The notes below the pieces were generated by a model. That model was not told the origin of the DNA, did not search any database, and saw nothing but the letters and a program-made list of their open reading frames with translations. From NCBI RefSeq assembly GCF_029531655.1, contig NZ_JANRMI010000002.1, positions 372,001 through 436,000 of the forward strand: a stretch of DNA of 64,000 bases. The letters run 5' to 3'. Both the position numbers and the translations under genes were made by a program. Position 1 is the first letter of the stretch. Each line of letters begins with the position of its first letter. The DNA is from Bdellovibrio svalbardensis (GTDB lineage Bacteria > Bdellovibrionota > Bdellovibrionia > Bdellovibrionales > Bdellovibrionaceae). Shown here piece after piece: positions 43,365 to 52,620 of the stretch.

Positions 43365-43772
43365 ATGTTCCCTTCAGAAACCAAAATCTTAGTTATCGAT
43401 GACATGCCTTCCATTCGCGACCTTGTTAAGAACACGCTGAAAGCGATGGGCTATAAGAATATCGTCGAAGCAGGTGATGGTGAAGAAGGACTCAAAGTTC
43501 TTATGCAGAACAATGTGGCGGGTTCGCAAATTCAATTGGTGATTTCTGACTGGAATATGCCAAAGATGAAAGGCCTTGATCTGTTGAAGCAAGTTCGTGC
43601 GACGGCCGAGTGGGTGAATTTGCCTTTTGTTCTTTTGACCTCTGAATCTGAGCGCGATCAAGTGACCGAGGCGGTTCTTGCGGGTGTTTCTCAGTATATC
43701 GTGAAGCCGTTCTCGGCGAAAATTTTCGAAGACAAACTAAAAGCCGCTTGGACTAAGCACAACAAGGCTTAA
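43365..43772 (+). CDS. CheY-like single-domain response regulator
   Basis: A 135-residue receiver domain. Acidic pocket LVIDDMPS, phospho-acceptor Asp62 in ISDWNMPKMKG, TSE signature in LLTSESERDQV and the conserved Lys in YIVKPFSA are all present, as in CheY. With no output domain, it should signal by protein contact, for example to the flagellar switch. The neighbouring convergent gene encodes a CheA-like kinase that could phosphorylate it; the stop codons share the same TTAA at 43769-43772. Confidence 0.92.
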   Translation: MFPSETKILVIDDMPSIRDLVKNTLKAMGYKNIVEAGDGEEGLKVLMQNNVAGSQIQLVISDWNMPKMKGLDLLKQVRATAEWVNLPFVLLTSESERDQVTEAVLAGVSQYIVKPFSAKIFEDKLKAAWTKHNKA

Positions 43773-45730
43773 GCAGCCTTGAGTGATTTCTTTTTTTCCG
43801 TATAGAAATTTGTGATGTAAGGGACTTCTACGAAAAGGGAAGTCCCTTTTTCGTATGTGGATTCGACCCAGCAGCGACCGTTAAGTTCTTCAGCGGCGTA
43901 TTTGATGGCGTCCATACCGACACCGCGGCCTGATGTTTCAGTGACCTGATCGCGGGTAGAGAACTGACTGTCGAAGATATGTTGAATGACTTCGTGGTCA
44001 GACTCTTTCGAAGTGTCGATATTTTTCTTGGCTAACTTTTCGCGAATTTTTGCTGGATTCACGCCCTGGCCATCATCATCAATGCGGATGAGAAGGCGAG
44101 AGTTGTTCTCGAGTAATGAGAAATGAACCTTAATAGTTCCGGCGCTTGGTTTGCCTTTTTCTTCGCGCTCAAATGGAGATTCGATTCCGTGGTCCACGGA
44201 GTTTCTGAATGAGTGGACGAAGGTGGCAAAGAGGCTTGAATAAACTTCCGGCAGAACCTTGAGGTCTGCGTTTGTGAACTCTACGGGATTGAGTTGTTTC
44301 TCTTGGCTGGAGGCGACTCTTTGAGCGACCTCATTATAACTGCTAAAGAAAGAACCCACAGATTCCATGGCGAACTCACTTAGAAGGATTTGCGTCACTT
44401 CATTGTTGTGAACTTTCGCTTCAATCTTAGTTAATGCCGATTGGAATTTGGAAACCGGGATTTCTAACTGGCGCTCTGAGGCCATGGCTGAGCTGCCAAG
44501 GACTTCTTCGCTCTTTTGGATAAAGCCTGCGAAAGAAGACGCGATATGAAGGCTTTGTTCTTTCAGGGCATTAAACTTCTCAGCAGAGGCCACTTCCTTG
44601 AATTCCGCCAGCATCGTTTCAGCGCTATGGCAGTGTTCGGCCATATCCTGGATTGAAAAGAGTGCGGCCCCACCTTTGAGGGTGTGCAGTTGTCTGAAGA
44701 GGAATTCAGAATCAGCATGTTCCCACGAAGATTGCAAACCGATTTGAAGATCTGCCAGCAGGGCTTGCGATTCGCGAATGAAGCGACCGATTTCTTTTTT
44801 GTTTTGTACCAAATTGATGATGAGTTTAGCGTACTCGCGATCGCGTTCCGCTTGTTTCTGAGCCTCTACCAAAGAGGTGATGTCAGAAGCGACAACCACG
44901 ATGCCTTCCATCGCGCCTTCAGAGCCTGTTCCTGGAGCGCTACGAAGAGGGAAGTATTCAAGTGAGATGTTGCGGTCTTGGCTGTGCGGATAAGTGGGCG
45001 GACCCAAGGGAGCCAAGTCTTCAAATGGAAGCATTTCCATAAACATGGTTTGCATCCACTTTTGGAAGCCCTCAACTTTCTTTTCAGGAAGTTTCAGTAC
45101 ATCCCAAATATTTTGTCCCTGAGGGCGGCATTCAATAGTGCTTTCGCAGGCCTTTGAGGAAACCTCAAGCACTTTGCCCTCGGCATTGAAGATGAAAAAG
45201 CCTTGGTGCAAGCTGTCCAGCAGGGCCGTCATCATTTGGTTCATGCGCTGGATTTCAGCGGTTCTGTCAGCGACCATCTTTTCGAGATTTTTGCTGTAGT
45301 TTTCCAACTGAGATTTTGCATCTTCCAGATCTTTGATGACGTCTTCTTTTTGTTCGAGTTCGGCGCGGTACTTCTTCTGCAAACGTTCCTCGAGAGTGAC
45401 GTCGCGAACGAAGACGATCCAGTTTTTATCACCCATGGAATCAAAGATCGGTTGCAAAGTGATTTGCACTTTACCTTCGCCACCTTGAGAGGTTTTAAAA
45501 TTGACCTCTTTGTAGGGGGTCGGGTCGCTGATGTGAAGAAGTTGATTGAGGCCTTCAAGAGGCTCGCTGAGTTCAAAGAGTTCCAGAAACTTCATCCCTC
45601 GTGTGATCTTGCGTATCGAAAGTCCGCAGATGATGGCTGCGGGTTCGTTGCAATAGACGACTTTTTGTTCTGCATTCAGAACAAAAACCGGCTCAAGTAA
45701 AGTATCAAAGAGAGAGTACTGAATTTTCAT
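43769..45730 (-). CDS. CheA-like histidine kinase with PAS domains and internal Hpt
   Basis: A 653-residue cytoplasmic kinase with unusual layout. PAS-like domain near residues 1-115 (DTLLEPVFVLNAEQKVVYCN), coiled coil near 130-175 (LEDAKSQLENYSKNLEKMV), second PAS near 180-290, Hpt domain with LFRQLHTLKGGAALF (His349), and a CheA-type HATPase with NSVDHGIESPFEREEK and DDDGQGVNP/GRGVGM. Unlike CheA, it has no CheW-like domain, so it would not use chemoreceptor coupling. ATG at 45730 is preferred; an upstream extension to 45787 overlaps the FecR gene. It begins two nt after the stop of that gene, so both are cotranscribed. Confidence 0.85.
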   Translation of the reverse strand: MKIQYSLFDTLLEPVFVLNAEQKVVYCNEPAAIICGLSIRKITRGMKFLELFELSEPLEGLNQLLHISDPTPYKEVNFKTSQGGEGKVQITLQPIFDSMGDKNWIVFVRDVTLEERLQKKYRAELEQKEDVIKDLEDAKSQLENYSKNLEKMVADRTAEIQRMNQMMTALLDSLHQGFFIFNAEGKVLEVSSKACESTIECRPQGQNIWDVLKLPEKKVEGFQKWMQTMFMEMLPFEDLAPLGPPTYPHSQDRNISLEYFPLRSAPGTGSEGAMEGIVVVASDITSLVEAQKQAERDREYAKLIINLVQNKKEIGRFIRESQALLADLQIGLQSSWEHADSEFLFRQLHTLKGGAALFSIQDMAEHCHSAETMLAEFKEVASAEKFNALKEQSLHIASSFAGFIQKSEEVLGSSAMASERQLEIPVSKFQSALTKIEAKVHNNEVTQILLSEFAMESVGSFFSSYNEVAQRVASSQEKQLNPVEFTNADLKVLPEVYSSLFATFVHSFRNSVDHGIESPFEREEKGKPSAGTIKVHFSLLENNSRLLIRIDDDGQGVNPAKIREKLAKKNIDTSKESDHEVIQHIFDSQFSTRDQVTETSGRGVGMDAIKYAAEELNGRCWVESTYEKGTSLFVEVPYITNFYTEKKKSLKAA

Positions 45731-45732
45731 CG

Positions 45733-47889
45733 CTAGAACGTCTCGTTTTTCTGATGGTAAATTGTAAACTCGCGTTTTTCTGTCCACTCGGAAAGTTCGG
45801 TTTCATCTTTGGACTGCGCGCGCACGCGCCAGAACAATTTGCCAAGGGGAACTTTATCCTTGATCAGGAAGCGGTTGCTCGCCACGGCAGAGGAAACCAG
45901 GATTCGAGAGAAGTCCTCTTTGTCAGAGATTTCAATTTTGTAGGCCTCGGCACCTTTCACACGTTTCCACTCGACCCAAATCGATGGTTCTGTCGTTCTT
46001 TGTAAGAAGATAGAAACATTGTTATAAGGCTCCAGAGGAACGGGGGTAATGAGAGGTGAGTGCAGAGAGTATTTGAGGCTCTCAACATTGGAGTAGTCCG
46101 TTATAGGTTTATTTTTTTCATCTAAAGCCTGTACGCGGACTTTGTATTCGCCGGGAGTTTTTAAGCTCAAACGACCCGTGTTGCTTTTGAACTCATATTG
46201 TTCGGGCTGAGCGAAGGAATCCCCCTTGTCAATTTCGACCAGGTAAGATTTTGCATCAGGAATTTCTGACCAATAGACATTGGCTTCGCGAGTCGTCGTG
46301 GAGTCTCCAATGGCATGGAGTGGTGCAAAAGGCTGAAGAACCGGGCTGTTTAATAAAACATCGATCAGGCCAATGTCACTCGGTGCACTGACTTCGCCGT
46401 TTTCACCGCGCGCTAAAACACGGAAGTAAGTTTTGCCACCTTTATATTGGCTCCAACTAACTTTCGTGTTGTCGACATCGTAAGTTTCATATCTTCTAAA
46501 ATTGATGTCTTTAGAAACTTGCACTTGGTAGTCTTTTGACTGCAAGACAGGTTTCCATTCAAGCTTAGGAGCTTGCTCCGCTGCCGGGTTGCGATCTTTG
46601 CTGGAAGGAACTTTGAATTGAATTCTTCTAGATACCAAGATCGGACGGGCGATTTTAGGTTCTTGTTTTGCAATCAGCTTGACTGAGAAAGGAACAGCTT
46701 CTGACCAAGGAGAGGGAGCCTTGGCTTCGGTCTGTCCAGCAACGCGCACCCAGTAAGTGCCATTTGTTAAACGTGGCGACAAAGCACTGAAGGAAGTTGT
46801 TTGTCCTTCTTTTGCTACTTGCGCAAAGGAAGGGTCTTGAGAAATTTGATAAGTGAATGTCTTAAGCTGTTCTGGCGCACTCCATTTGATCTCGGTCACC
46901 GTTGTGAGAGGCTCATTGGGCTGTGCTTTTAATTCCAAACTGATTTCTGACGCTTTTTGTGGTGTCAAAATCACTGGAGGGCTAAGTGTGCTCACAGAAA
47001 GTTTGCGAGGCGTTGAATAAGCAGCCACTTCGCCATTGCGGTCGAAGGCTTTTACGCGCCAATAGTATTGGCCCGGTGACAAAGGATCGGTCACCGAGGC
47101 TTTCTTTTCTGGAACTTGTTTTGAGCTGGCCACGGCGGTGAAGTCCTCGGAGGGAGCAATTTCCACTTCGTAGCGAGAGACATCACCCGTGCTTTGCCAC
47201 TCAAAGGCCATGGGATCATCGGGGTTGGTGCGCAGATAATTGAGCTCTTTATCCGCCGTCGTCACTTGAATTTTCGGCTGATCAATCTTCTTGATCTCGC
47301 CTTGCTTAGACACTGCTAAGACTGAATCTTTGGTGAGATCTGTATTGCCTGCGGTTCTTTTTTTGTCAGAGAAGCGAGCTCGACCAGACAGAAGTTTCAA
47401 GTCAACGGTGCCTGAGTGCGCTTTATTAAATTGAATTTGTGATTTGTCGCTGCTGTCCAATTTGAATTCTTCAGTCCCAGATTTGATAACCAGGGAAGAA
47501 CCCTTGGCCAGATCCCCAACGAGGTTACCATAACGAAGGTCGAGCTCCATCTGACCATTTTTCATGTTCAGGGTGATGAGTGAGTTTGGTTGGATGCGAA
47601 TTTGTGTCCCATCCTGTAGGCGAATGATGGCTTCAGAACGATCGCCGGTAAAAATAGAGTCATTTTGGTAGATAGCGTCTGTGCGTGAGGCTGGCAGCCA
47701 GCTGAAGGTGTCTAAATTTTTTCTTCTGACATCGTTTTGAGATGTGGCAACATCTCCAATAAGTTCTAACTTGTCATTATGGCCTTTGGGAAAAAGAAGT
47801 GAGTCATCGTACAAGAAGTACGAGAATGCCAGAAGTACGAGCATGGCTATAGAGAAAATGGTTTTCTCTGTTTTTCCTAAACGTGACAT
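45733..47889 (-). CDS. FecR-domain protein with several fibronectin-III-like repeats
   Basis: A 718-residue membrane-anchored protein. A short cytoplasmic start, one membrane helix (FSIAMLVLLAFSYFLYD), then a FecR-like domain (LQDGTQIRIQPNSLITLNM, DLRYGNLVGDLAKGSSLVIK) and about five fibronectin-III-like modules, each ending in a Trp/Tyr-Arg-Val strand (YYWRVKAFDRNGEV, TYWVRVAGQ, YFRVLARGENGEVS, EYKVRVQALDEKN, LFWRVRAQSKDETELSEW). Such proteins sense or present at the envelope. It is cotranscribed with the CheA-like kinase and could pass signals to it. The GTG/ATG region at 47889 starts directly with a Lys-rich segment. Confidence 0.78.
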   Translation of the reverse strand: MSRLGKTEKTIFSIAMLVLLAFSYFLYDDSLLFPKGHNDKLELIGDVATSQNDVRRKNLDTFSWLPASRTDAIYQNDSIFTGDRSEAIIRLQDGTQIRIQPNSLITLNMKNGQMELDLRYGNLVGDLAKGSSLVIKSGTEEFKLDSSDKSQIQFNKAHSGTVDLKLLSGRARFSDKKRTAGNTDLTKDSVLAVSKQGEIKKIDQPKIQVTTADKELNYLRTNPDDPMAFEWQSTGDVSRYEVEIAPSEDFTAVASSKQVPEKKASVTDPLSPGQYYWRVKAFDRNGEVAAYSTPRKLSVSTLSPPVILTPQKASEISLELKAQPNEPLTTVTEIKWSAPEQLKTFTYQISQDPSFAQVAKEGQTTSFSALSPRLTNGTYWVRVAGQTEAKAPSPWSEAVPFSVKLIAKQEPKIARPILVSRRIQFKVPSSKDRNPAAEQAPKLEWKPVLQSKDYQVQVSKDINFRRYETYDVDNTKVSWSQYKGGKTYFRVLARGENGEVSAPSDIGLIDVLLNSPVLQPFAPLHAIGDSTTTREANVYWSEIPDAKSYLVEIDKGDSFAQPEQYEFKSNTGRLSLKTPGEYKVRVQALDEKNKPITDYSNVESLKYSLHSPLITPVPLEPYNNVSIFLQRTTEPSIWVEWKRVKGAEAYKIEISDKEDFSRILVSSAVASNRFLIKDKVPLGKLFWRVRAQSKDETELSEWTEKREFTIYHQKNETF

Positions 47890-48069
47890 AACACCTCTAA
47901 TATCGGTTGGCTTGAGGCCAATCCTGAGTTGATCAGTTCTTCTTTACGTGCAAACGAACGAACCTCTCCAGAACCCCTATCGGTCGGAAAGGTCAGAAGA
48001 TTTACGGACTTAAGACCAACATGATTAGAATTTCTTTTCGGTTAATGTGAGAACAGGCATACTGATCCT

Positions 48070-49905
48070 GTGAAAAAACGTGGATTATCAATAAGATACA
48101 AAATTCTTCTGTTATTAACTTCGATTCCTTTGATCACGCTGACAGCCTATTTAATCTTGGCGTTGAAGATTTTTGAGGACGACAAAATTGCCTATGTGTT
48201 CGATTCAACGAGCAGCATGTCTGGCACCATGGCGACTCAAATTAAGACACAGTTGAATGGCATACTCAGTACGACAAAGCCTATCTTCCAGGAATACCTG
48301 CTACAGCAGAAGTTCACCTCTGTTGCAGAATCAATTTTCCGCAATGAATACAATATTGAAACCATTGCGGTCTTCAAACCTTCGTCGACGGGGGCTTATG
48401 AGCGAGCCACAGTTCTCGAGAAGGTTCCAGATGGTGCAACTCAAACTATTAACTCGCTGGGCGGAAAGTTCTCTTCCTACATGTTGGAAGCTGATGCCGT
48501 TGGGCGCGTAGTTAAAGTTCCCTTCCAAGATGATCGTGTTTTGATCTTTGAAAAAGTCAGCAATGAAGCGAAAACGCGCAATACGATTTTTGTGGTCGTT
48601 GTGAAAATGAGTGAAGTCGCTGAGATGTTCCGTGCGGTGACTTCACAAAAGATGTATTTGATTTCTCAGGATGGCACAGTGCTGTTTGGCCCTGAAGAGA
48701 TGCCGGGTCAGAAGTTACAAACTGTTGTTAATCCTAAGTTCCTTAAGGAAGCGGGCAGTAAGGTAGCACAAGGGGCAGAAACTGATAAAGCCGCTGATGG
48801 TACTGAGTTGCTGGTTTCATTTGCCAAAGCAGGTTTTGGCGATTTGTCGGTCGTGACGACTGTGGAAAAATCAAAAGCTTTGGGTGCTGTGCAAATTCTT
48901 ATTAGAAAATCTTTGATTTTCTTCGGGATCTTGATTTCTTTGACAGTGATCATCAGTCTTTTTGCTTCAAGTGGTTTGACGCATGCACTGACGGATCTGT
49001 TTGCCGCGACTAAAAAAGTCGCGGAAGGCGATTTCAATATTCGTGTCAAAGTGGACTCAAACGATGAAGTGGGCAGTTTGGCTGATAACTTCAACATCAT
49101 GGCGGCAGAAGTCTCTCGTTTGATGGATCAAACGGCGGAAAAAGCGCGTATGGAATCAGAGTTGCAAACCGCGAAGACGGTGCAAGAGACGCTGTTCCCT
49201 GAAACTCGTGCAAAGATTGGCCCCTTGTCGATTGCAGGGTACTACGAGCCAGCCAGTGAGTGTGGTGGTGACTGGTGGCATTACTGTAAGATCGGCAACA
49301 AAATATTCCTTTGGATTGGAGATGCGACAGGGCATGGTGCTCCGGCGGCTTTGATCACGAGTGCGGCGAAATCAGCTTCCACAATTATCGAAAGCTTAAA
49401 CACCACGCCGGCAAAAGCATTGGAACTTTTGAATCGTTCTATTTATGACGTGTCTAAGGGACGCATCATGATGACATTCTTCGTGGCTTCTTTTGATCTT
49501 GATTCGGGGGAGCTTGTTTATTGCAATGCTTCTCATGAGGCGCCTTTCCTGATGAAAAAAACCGAAGGTGCGCTGAAGAAGAAAGATTTGATTCCGTTAA
49601 ATGAAGTGAATAATCCCAGATTGGGGCAGTCACGCGATTCAAAATATGAAGAGACCAGCGTGAAGTTAAATGCCGGGGATTCAGTTTTCTTCTATACTGA
49701 CGGAATACCCGACATTCAAAATCCCAACAAGGCAGCTTGGGGGGAGCGTGAATTTATCAAGGCCTTGATTGCAGCCAACAAGGATTGTCCTAAGGTGTCT
49801 GATGCCGTCGACAAATTTGTGGTAAGCTTTCAGGACTATCGCCAAAGCGCTCCTTTGGTCGATGACGTGACCTTTTTTGTAGTAAAACATGATGGTATAA
49901 TTTAA
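48070..49905 (+). CDS. RsbU/SpoIIE-type PP2C phosphatase with HAMP and periplasmic sensor
   Basis: A 611-residue membrane sensor. Transmembrane helix near 12-33 (ILLLLTSIPLITLTAYLIL), a periplasmic domain of about 240 residues, a second helix near 280-300 (LIFFGILISLTVIISLFASS), HAMP domain (AATKKVAEGDFNIRVKVDSN), a coiled segment, and a PP2C/SpoIIE phosphatase domain with GYYEPASECGGDWWH, WIGDATGHGAPAALIT, FFYTDGIPDIQNP and a final PLVDDVTFFVV. In other bacteria such proteins dephosphorylate STAS anti-anti-sigma factors. A STAS protein gene follows 31 nt downstream, so a partner-switching pair is likely. GTG start at 48070 has a weak site. Confidence 0.88.
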   Translation: MKKRGLSIRYKILLLLTSIPLITLTAYLILALKIFEDDKIAYVFDSTSSMSGTMATQIKTQLNGILSTTKPIFQEYLLQQKFTSVAESIFRNEYNIETIAVFKPSSTGAYERATVLEKVPDGATQTINSLGGKFSSYMLEADAVGRVVKVPFQDDRVLIFEKVSNEAKTRNTIFVVVVKMSEVAEMFRAVTSQKMYLISQDGTVLFGPEEMPGQKLQTVVNPKFLKEAGSKVAQGAETDKAADGTELLVSFAKAGFGDLSVVTTVEKSKALGAVQILIRKSLIFFGILISLTVIISLFASSGLTHALTDLFAATKKVAEGDFNIRVKVDSNDEVGSLADNFNIMAAEVSRLMDQTAEKARMESELQTAKTVQETLFPETRAKIGPLSIAGYYEPASECGGDWWHYCKIGNKIFLWIGDATGHGAPAALITSAAKSASTIIESLNTTPAKALELLNRSIYDVSKGRIMMTFFVASFDLDSGELVYCNASHEAPFLMKKTEGALKKKDLIPLNEVNNPRLGQSRDSKYEETSVKLNAGDSVFFYTDGIPDIQNPNKAAWGEREFIKALIAANKDCPKVSDAVDKFVVSFQDYRQSAPLVDDVTFFVVKHDGII

Positions 49906-49936
49906 ATTTATGAGAGTTTTTTAGGGAGACATTCGG

Positions 49937-50410
49937 ATGGGTAAACTCGACGTAAAAATTGAAAAAGCAGCAGATAAATTGGTCGTGCAAATGGCCGGAA
50001 CTATCGATGAAGACGTGGATTTTTCTCAATTCAATTTGGCAGGGAATCCAGCCGTGGAAGTTGAATTGTCTAACATCAAAAGTATCAATTCATGTGGTAT
50101 TCGTGAGTGGATCAAATGGATCGGCACGGCGGGCTCCGCAGCGGTGACTTTTAATAATTGCCCTAAAGTTATCGTCGATCAGATCAATATGGTTGATGGC
50201 TTTCTACCGGCTACTGGCAGGGTTCAATCATTCTTTGTTCCTTACTATAACGACGATGCGGGTTCTGAAAAGAACGTCTTGTTCCGTTATGGGACAGAAT
50301 TTTCTGATGGTGGCGTGACTCCTCCCGCTGCAGTTAAAGACGACGATGGTAACGAGATGGAAATGGACGTGATTGAGTCCAAGTACTTCAAGTTCCTTAA
50401 CAAGAAATAA
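49937..50410 (+). CDS. STAS-like protein, probable anti-sigma antagonist
   Basis: A 157-residue cytoplasmic protein. Residues about 5-100 follow the STAS pattern (VVQMAGTIDEDVDFS, KSINSCGIREW, Ser52 in the position usually phosphorylated), with an acidic C-terminal tail (KDDDGNEMEMDVIES). The typical DSSG motif is altered to NSCG, so the phospho-switch is uncertain. ATG at 49937 follows TAGGGAGA. It is directly downstream of the RsbU-type phosphatase and is followed by a terminator, consistent with a two-gene regulatory operon. The anti-sigma kinase partner is not visible in the window. Confidence 0.78.
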   Translation: MGKLDVKIEKAADKLVVQMAGTIDEDVDFSQFNLAGNPAVEVELSNIKSINSCGIREWIKWIGTAGSAAVTFNNCPKVIVDQINMVDGFLPATGRVQSFFVPYYNDDAGSEKNVLFRYGTEFSDGGVTPPAAVKDDDGNEMEMDVIESKYFKFLNKK

Positions 50411-50450
50411 TCTGTTCGCCGATATGAACTCAACAAAAGTCTAGTTTTTG

Positions 50451-50482
50451 AAGCGGGTTCCCGATCATGGGCCCGCTTTTTT
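50451..50482 (+). terminator. Rho-independent terminator
   Basis: Stem AAGCGGG / CCCGCTT extended by an inner CCC/GGG stem, followed by TTTT TTC. Ends the phosphatase-STAS transcript. Confidence 0.85.
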
Positions 50483-50528
50483 CTATTTGTCCTTAATATA
50501 TCGCTATTTAGAGCCGACAAGGGACTAA

Positions 50529-52460
50529 GTGGAAGATAGTAAGTCGAAGATCCTTATTCTTGAAGACGATGAGACACTCGGTTTAGCGCTGAAGGAAATT
50601 TTCAGTCGCGACGGGCATCATGTCTATTTGGCTGCGCGCCCAGACGAGGCGTTCGCTGTTCTTTCGTCAAATCAAATTGATTTCCTTTTCTGTGACTGTC
50701 TTCTGCCACAAATGACAGGCCTGGATTTTGTCGAGAAGGCTCGCCAAAATCATCCTCAGGCGCGCTTCAAAGTTATTTTGATGAGCGGTATTTACACTGA
50801 CAAACAGTTTATCCAGGAAGCCACTCAGAAAACGCAGGCCATTGCCTTTTTGCGCAAGCCATTTGAGATGGCAGAGGTTTTAAAGCTTGTAGTTAAAAAA
50901 GATGATGGCCCGAAAAAAGAAGAGGCCAGCGCTCGCAAGCTGCTCTATCAAATGTTCGCCAATCCCAAGGTGACCAGTCGTCAAAAAAGAAAAGTGATTG
51001 AGTCCATTGAAGAAGTGAGTGGTTTCGATTTGCCATTCTTGTATTCGCTTTTGGTTGAAACCAAGAGTAGTGGCTATCTGAATATTTATAATTCTGACGG
51101 TACGGTCTCTGGGATCTCATTCTGCAATGGAAATATCGTGGGCGTTGACGTTGACGACAAGACGACCTTCCTGGGCGAAATGTTGATTCAAAGCGGTTAC
51201 GCGACCCCGGAGGATGTGCAGACAGCTCTTCGCGACAAGAACAACCGCCGTATTGGTAACTTCCTTATTCAAAACAACCAGCTCAGTCCGCATGCTTTCG
51301 ATTTGATCCTGATGGAGCAAATGAACATTCGCCTGGTGCGTACGATCGTGGATCAAAAAATCCGCGTGAACTTTGCCTCTGCAGAAGTGGATATGATGAA
51401 CCCAAGTATCGATGCCGATACTTTGTCTTTCTATCTGCATGATTGGATTGCTTCGAAGATCACTGTGAATTGGTTGAAGCCTTTGTATATTATGTGGGCG
51501 GGAAATGTGATCGTGAAAAGTCCGACTTATCGCGAAGATCACCCGGCTTTACAAATGTCGTTGATCAAAGCCCTCGATGGCTTGTCGACTCGTCTGAATA
51601 ATCAAATGAGTCTGAATCAACTTCTGGATGTTAAAGGTTACAACGAGTTGGCAGTGTACAATGCGATTCACTTCCTTTTAACGAAGGGCTTGATTGTCTT
51701 TGCCGCAAAAACGGCTTTCGCGTCTCCGCAGGAGCAGCTCAATGCCTTAAAGAAAATTTGGGCTGAACTTGAAGGTAAAAATGGTTTCCAAGTTGTGAGT
51801 TATCTTGAAAGCAGTATGGGAGCTGGAAATCCAGACAGTATGCTTGAAGAGTTTCTGACTTTGCTTGGGGATGAGCCCGTGGATATGAAGTCTGAAGGTC
51901 ACGGTTTGTGGAAGAAAATCAAGAAGGTGGCTGAGGAAGCGGTTAATATGGCTCACGACACCAAACAGATTGATCAATTCCGTCAAGCCAGCCAGCGCTC
52001 TGAGGCTGAAGGTAAGATGCGTGCTGGAACTTTGATGGAAGAAGTGAAGAAGTCTTTGCAGATGAATCAATTTGCCAAAGCCATGGAAAATTTGATCGAA
52101 GTTACAAAGTTGAATCCGCAAACTCATCAACTGCATATCTACAGTTCGTGGGCTAAGTTGGGGATGGCAAATGATCCAGCGAAGAAGCCCGCACTTCTTA
52201 AGGAAGTGGAATTGGAGCTTTTACAAGTTCCTCCGGATGAGCGTTATGACGTGTTGTTCCCATTCGTGATCGGTCTGTTTAATAAGACCAAAGGTGACTT
52301 GGTGGGAGCTCGTAAATCATTTGAGAAGAGTATGGCGATGGATTCTTCGTTCATTCCAGCTCGTCGTGAGTTGTCTATGCTGACCGCTCAAAGCAAGAAG
52401 CAAGACGTTTTCAATATGGACCTGAAAGAAATGGTCTCGGGATTCTTTAAGAAGAAATAG
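50529..52460 (+). CDS. Response regulator with DUF4388-like and TPR-like domains
   Basis: A 643-residue regulator. The N-terminal receiver has an acidic pocket (ILILEDDETLG), phospho-acceptor Asp56 in FLFCDCLLP and Lys in FLRKPFEMA. Residues about 135-350 form a DUF4388 (PATAN)-like region with SSGYLNIYNSDGTVSGISFC, IVGVDVDDKTTFLGEMLI and YATPEDVQTAL. The C-terminal third is helical and TPR-like (SLQMNQFAKAMENLIEV, GDLVGARKSFEKSMAMD). The protein may couple phosphorylation to protein-protein interactions, as in gliding or polarity regulators. GTG start at 50529 has AAGGGA five nt upstream. Confidence 0.82.
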   Translation: MEDSKSKILILEDDETLGLALKEIFSRDGHHVYLAARPDEAFAVLSSNQIDFLFCDCLLPQMTGLDFVEKARQNHPQARFKVILMSGIYTDKQFIQEATQKTQAIAFLRKPFEMAEVLKLVVKKDDGPKKEEASARKLLYQMFANPKVTSRQKRKVIESIEEVSGFDLPFLYSLLVETKSSGYLNIYNSDGTVSGISFCNGNIVGVDVDDKTTFLGEMLIQSGYATPEDVQTALRDKNNRRIGNFLIQNNQLSPHAFDLILMEQMNIRLVRTIVDQKIRVNFASAEVDMMNPSIDADTLSFYLHDWIASKITVNWLKPLYIMWAGNVIVKSPTYREDHPALQMSLIKALDGLSTRLNNQMSLNQLLDVKGYNELAVYNAIHFLLTKGLIVFAAKTAFASPQEQLNALKKIWAELEGKNGFQVVSYLESSMGAGNPDSMLEEFLTLLGDEPVDMKSEGHGLWKKIKKVAEEAVNMAHDTKQIDQFRQASQRSEAEGKMRAGTLMEEVKKSLQMNQFAKAMENLIEVTKLNPQTHQLHIYSSWAKLGMANDPAKKPALLKEVELELLQVPPDERYDVLFPFVIGLFNKTKGDLVGARKSFEKSMAMDSSFIPARRELSMLTAQSKKQDVFNMDLKEMVSGFFKKK

Positions 52461-52620
52461 TTTTTTGTAATATCCTGTTAGTGAAAATATCCCCACACTT
52501 GTTCTATAGTTCATTTTGCAATCGACGACCTTTGCCTAGAATAAACATTTAAAGATTTACTATTCTTGCTGTTCACTCTTGGGTTTGCTTATCTTTAGGT
52601 AGGGCAGCTCAGGAGGCCAA

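Noticed and set aside
48010-48069. Promoter before the phosphatase gene
   Set aside because: No -35/-10 pair that I could defend by eye.
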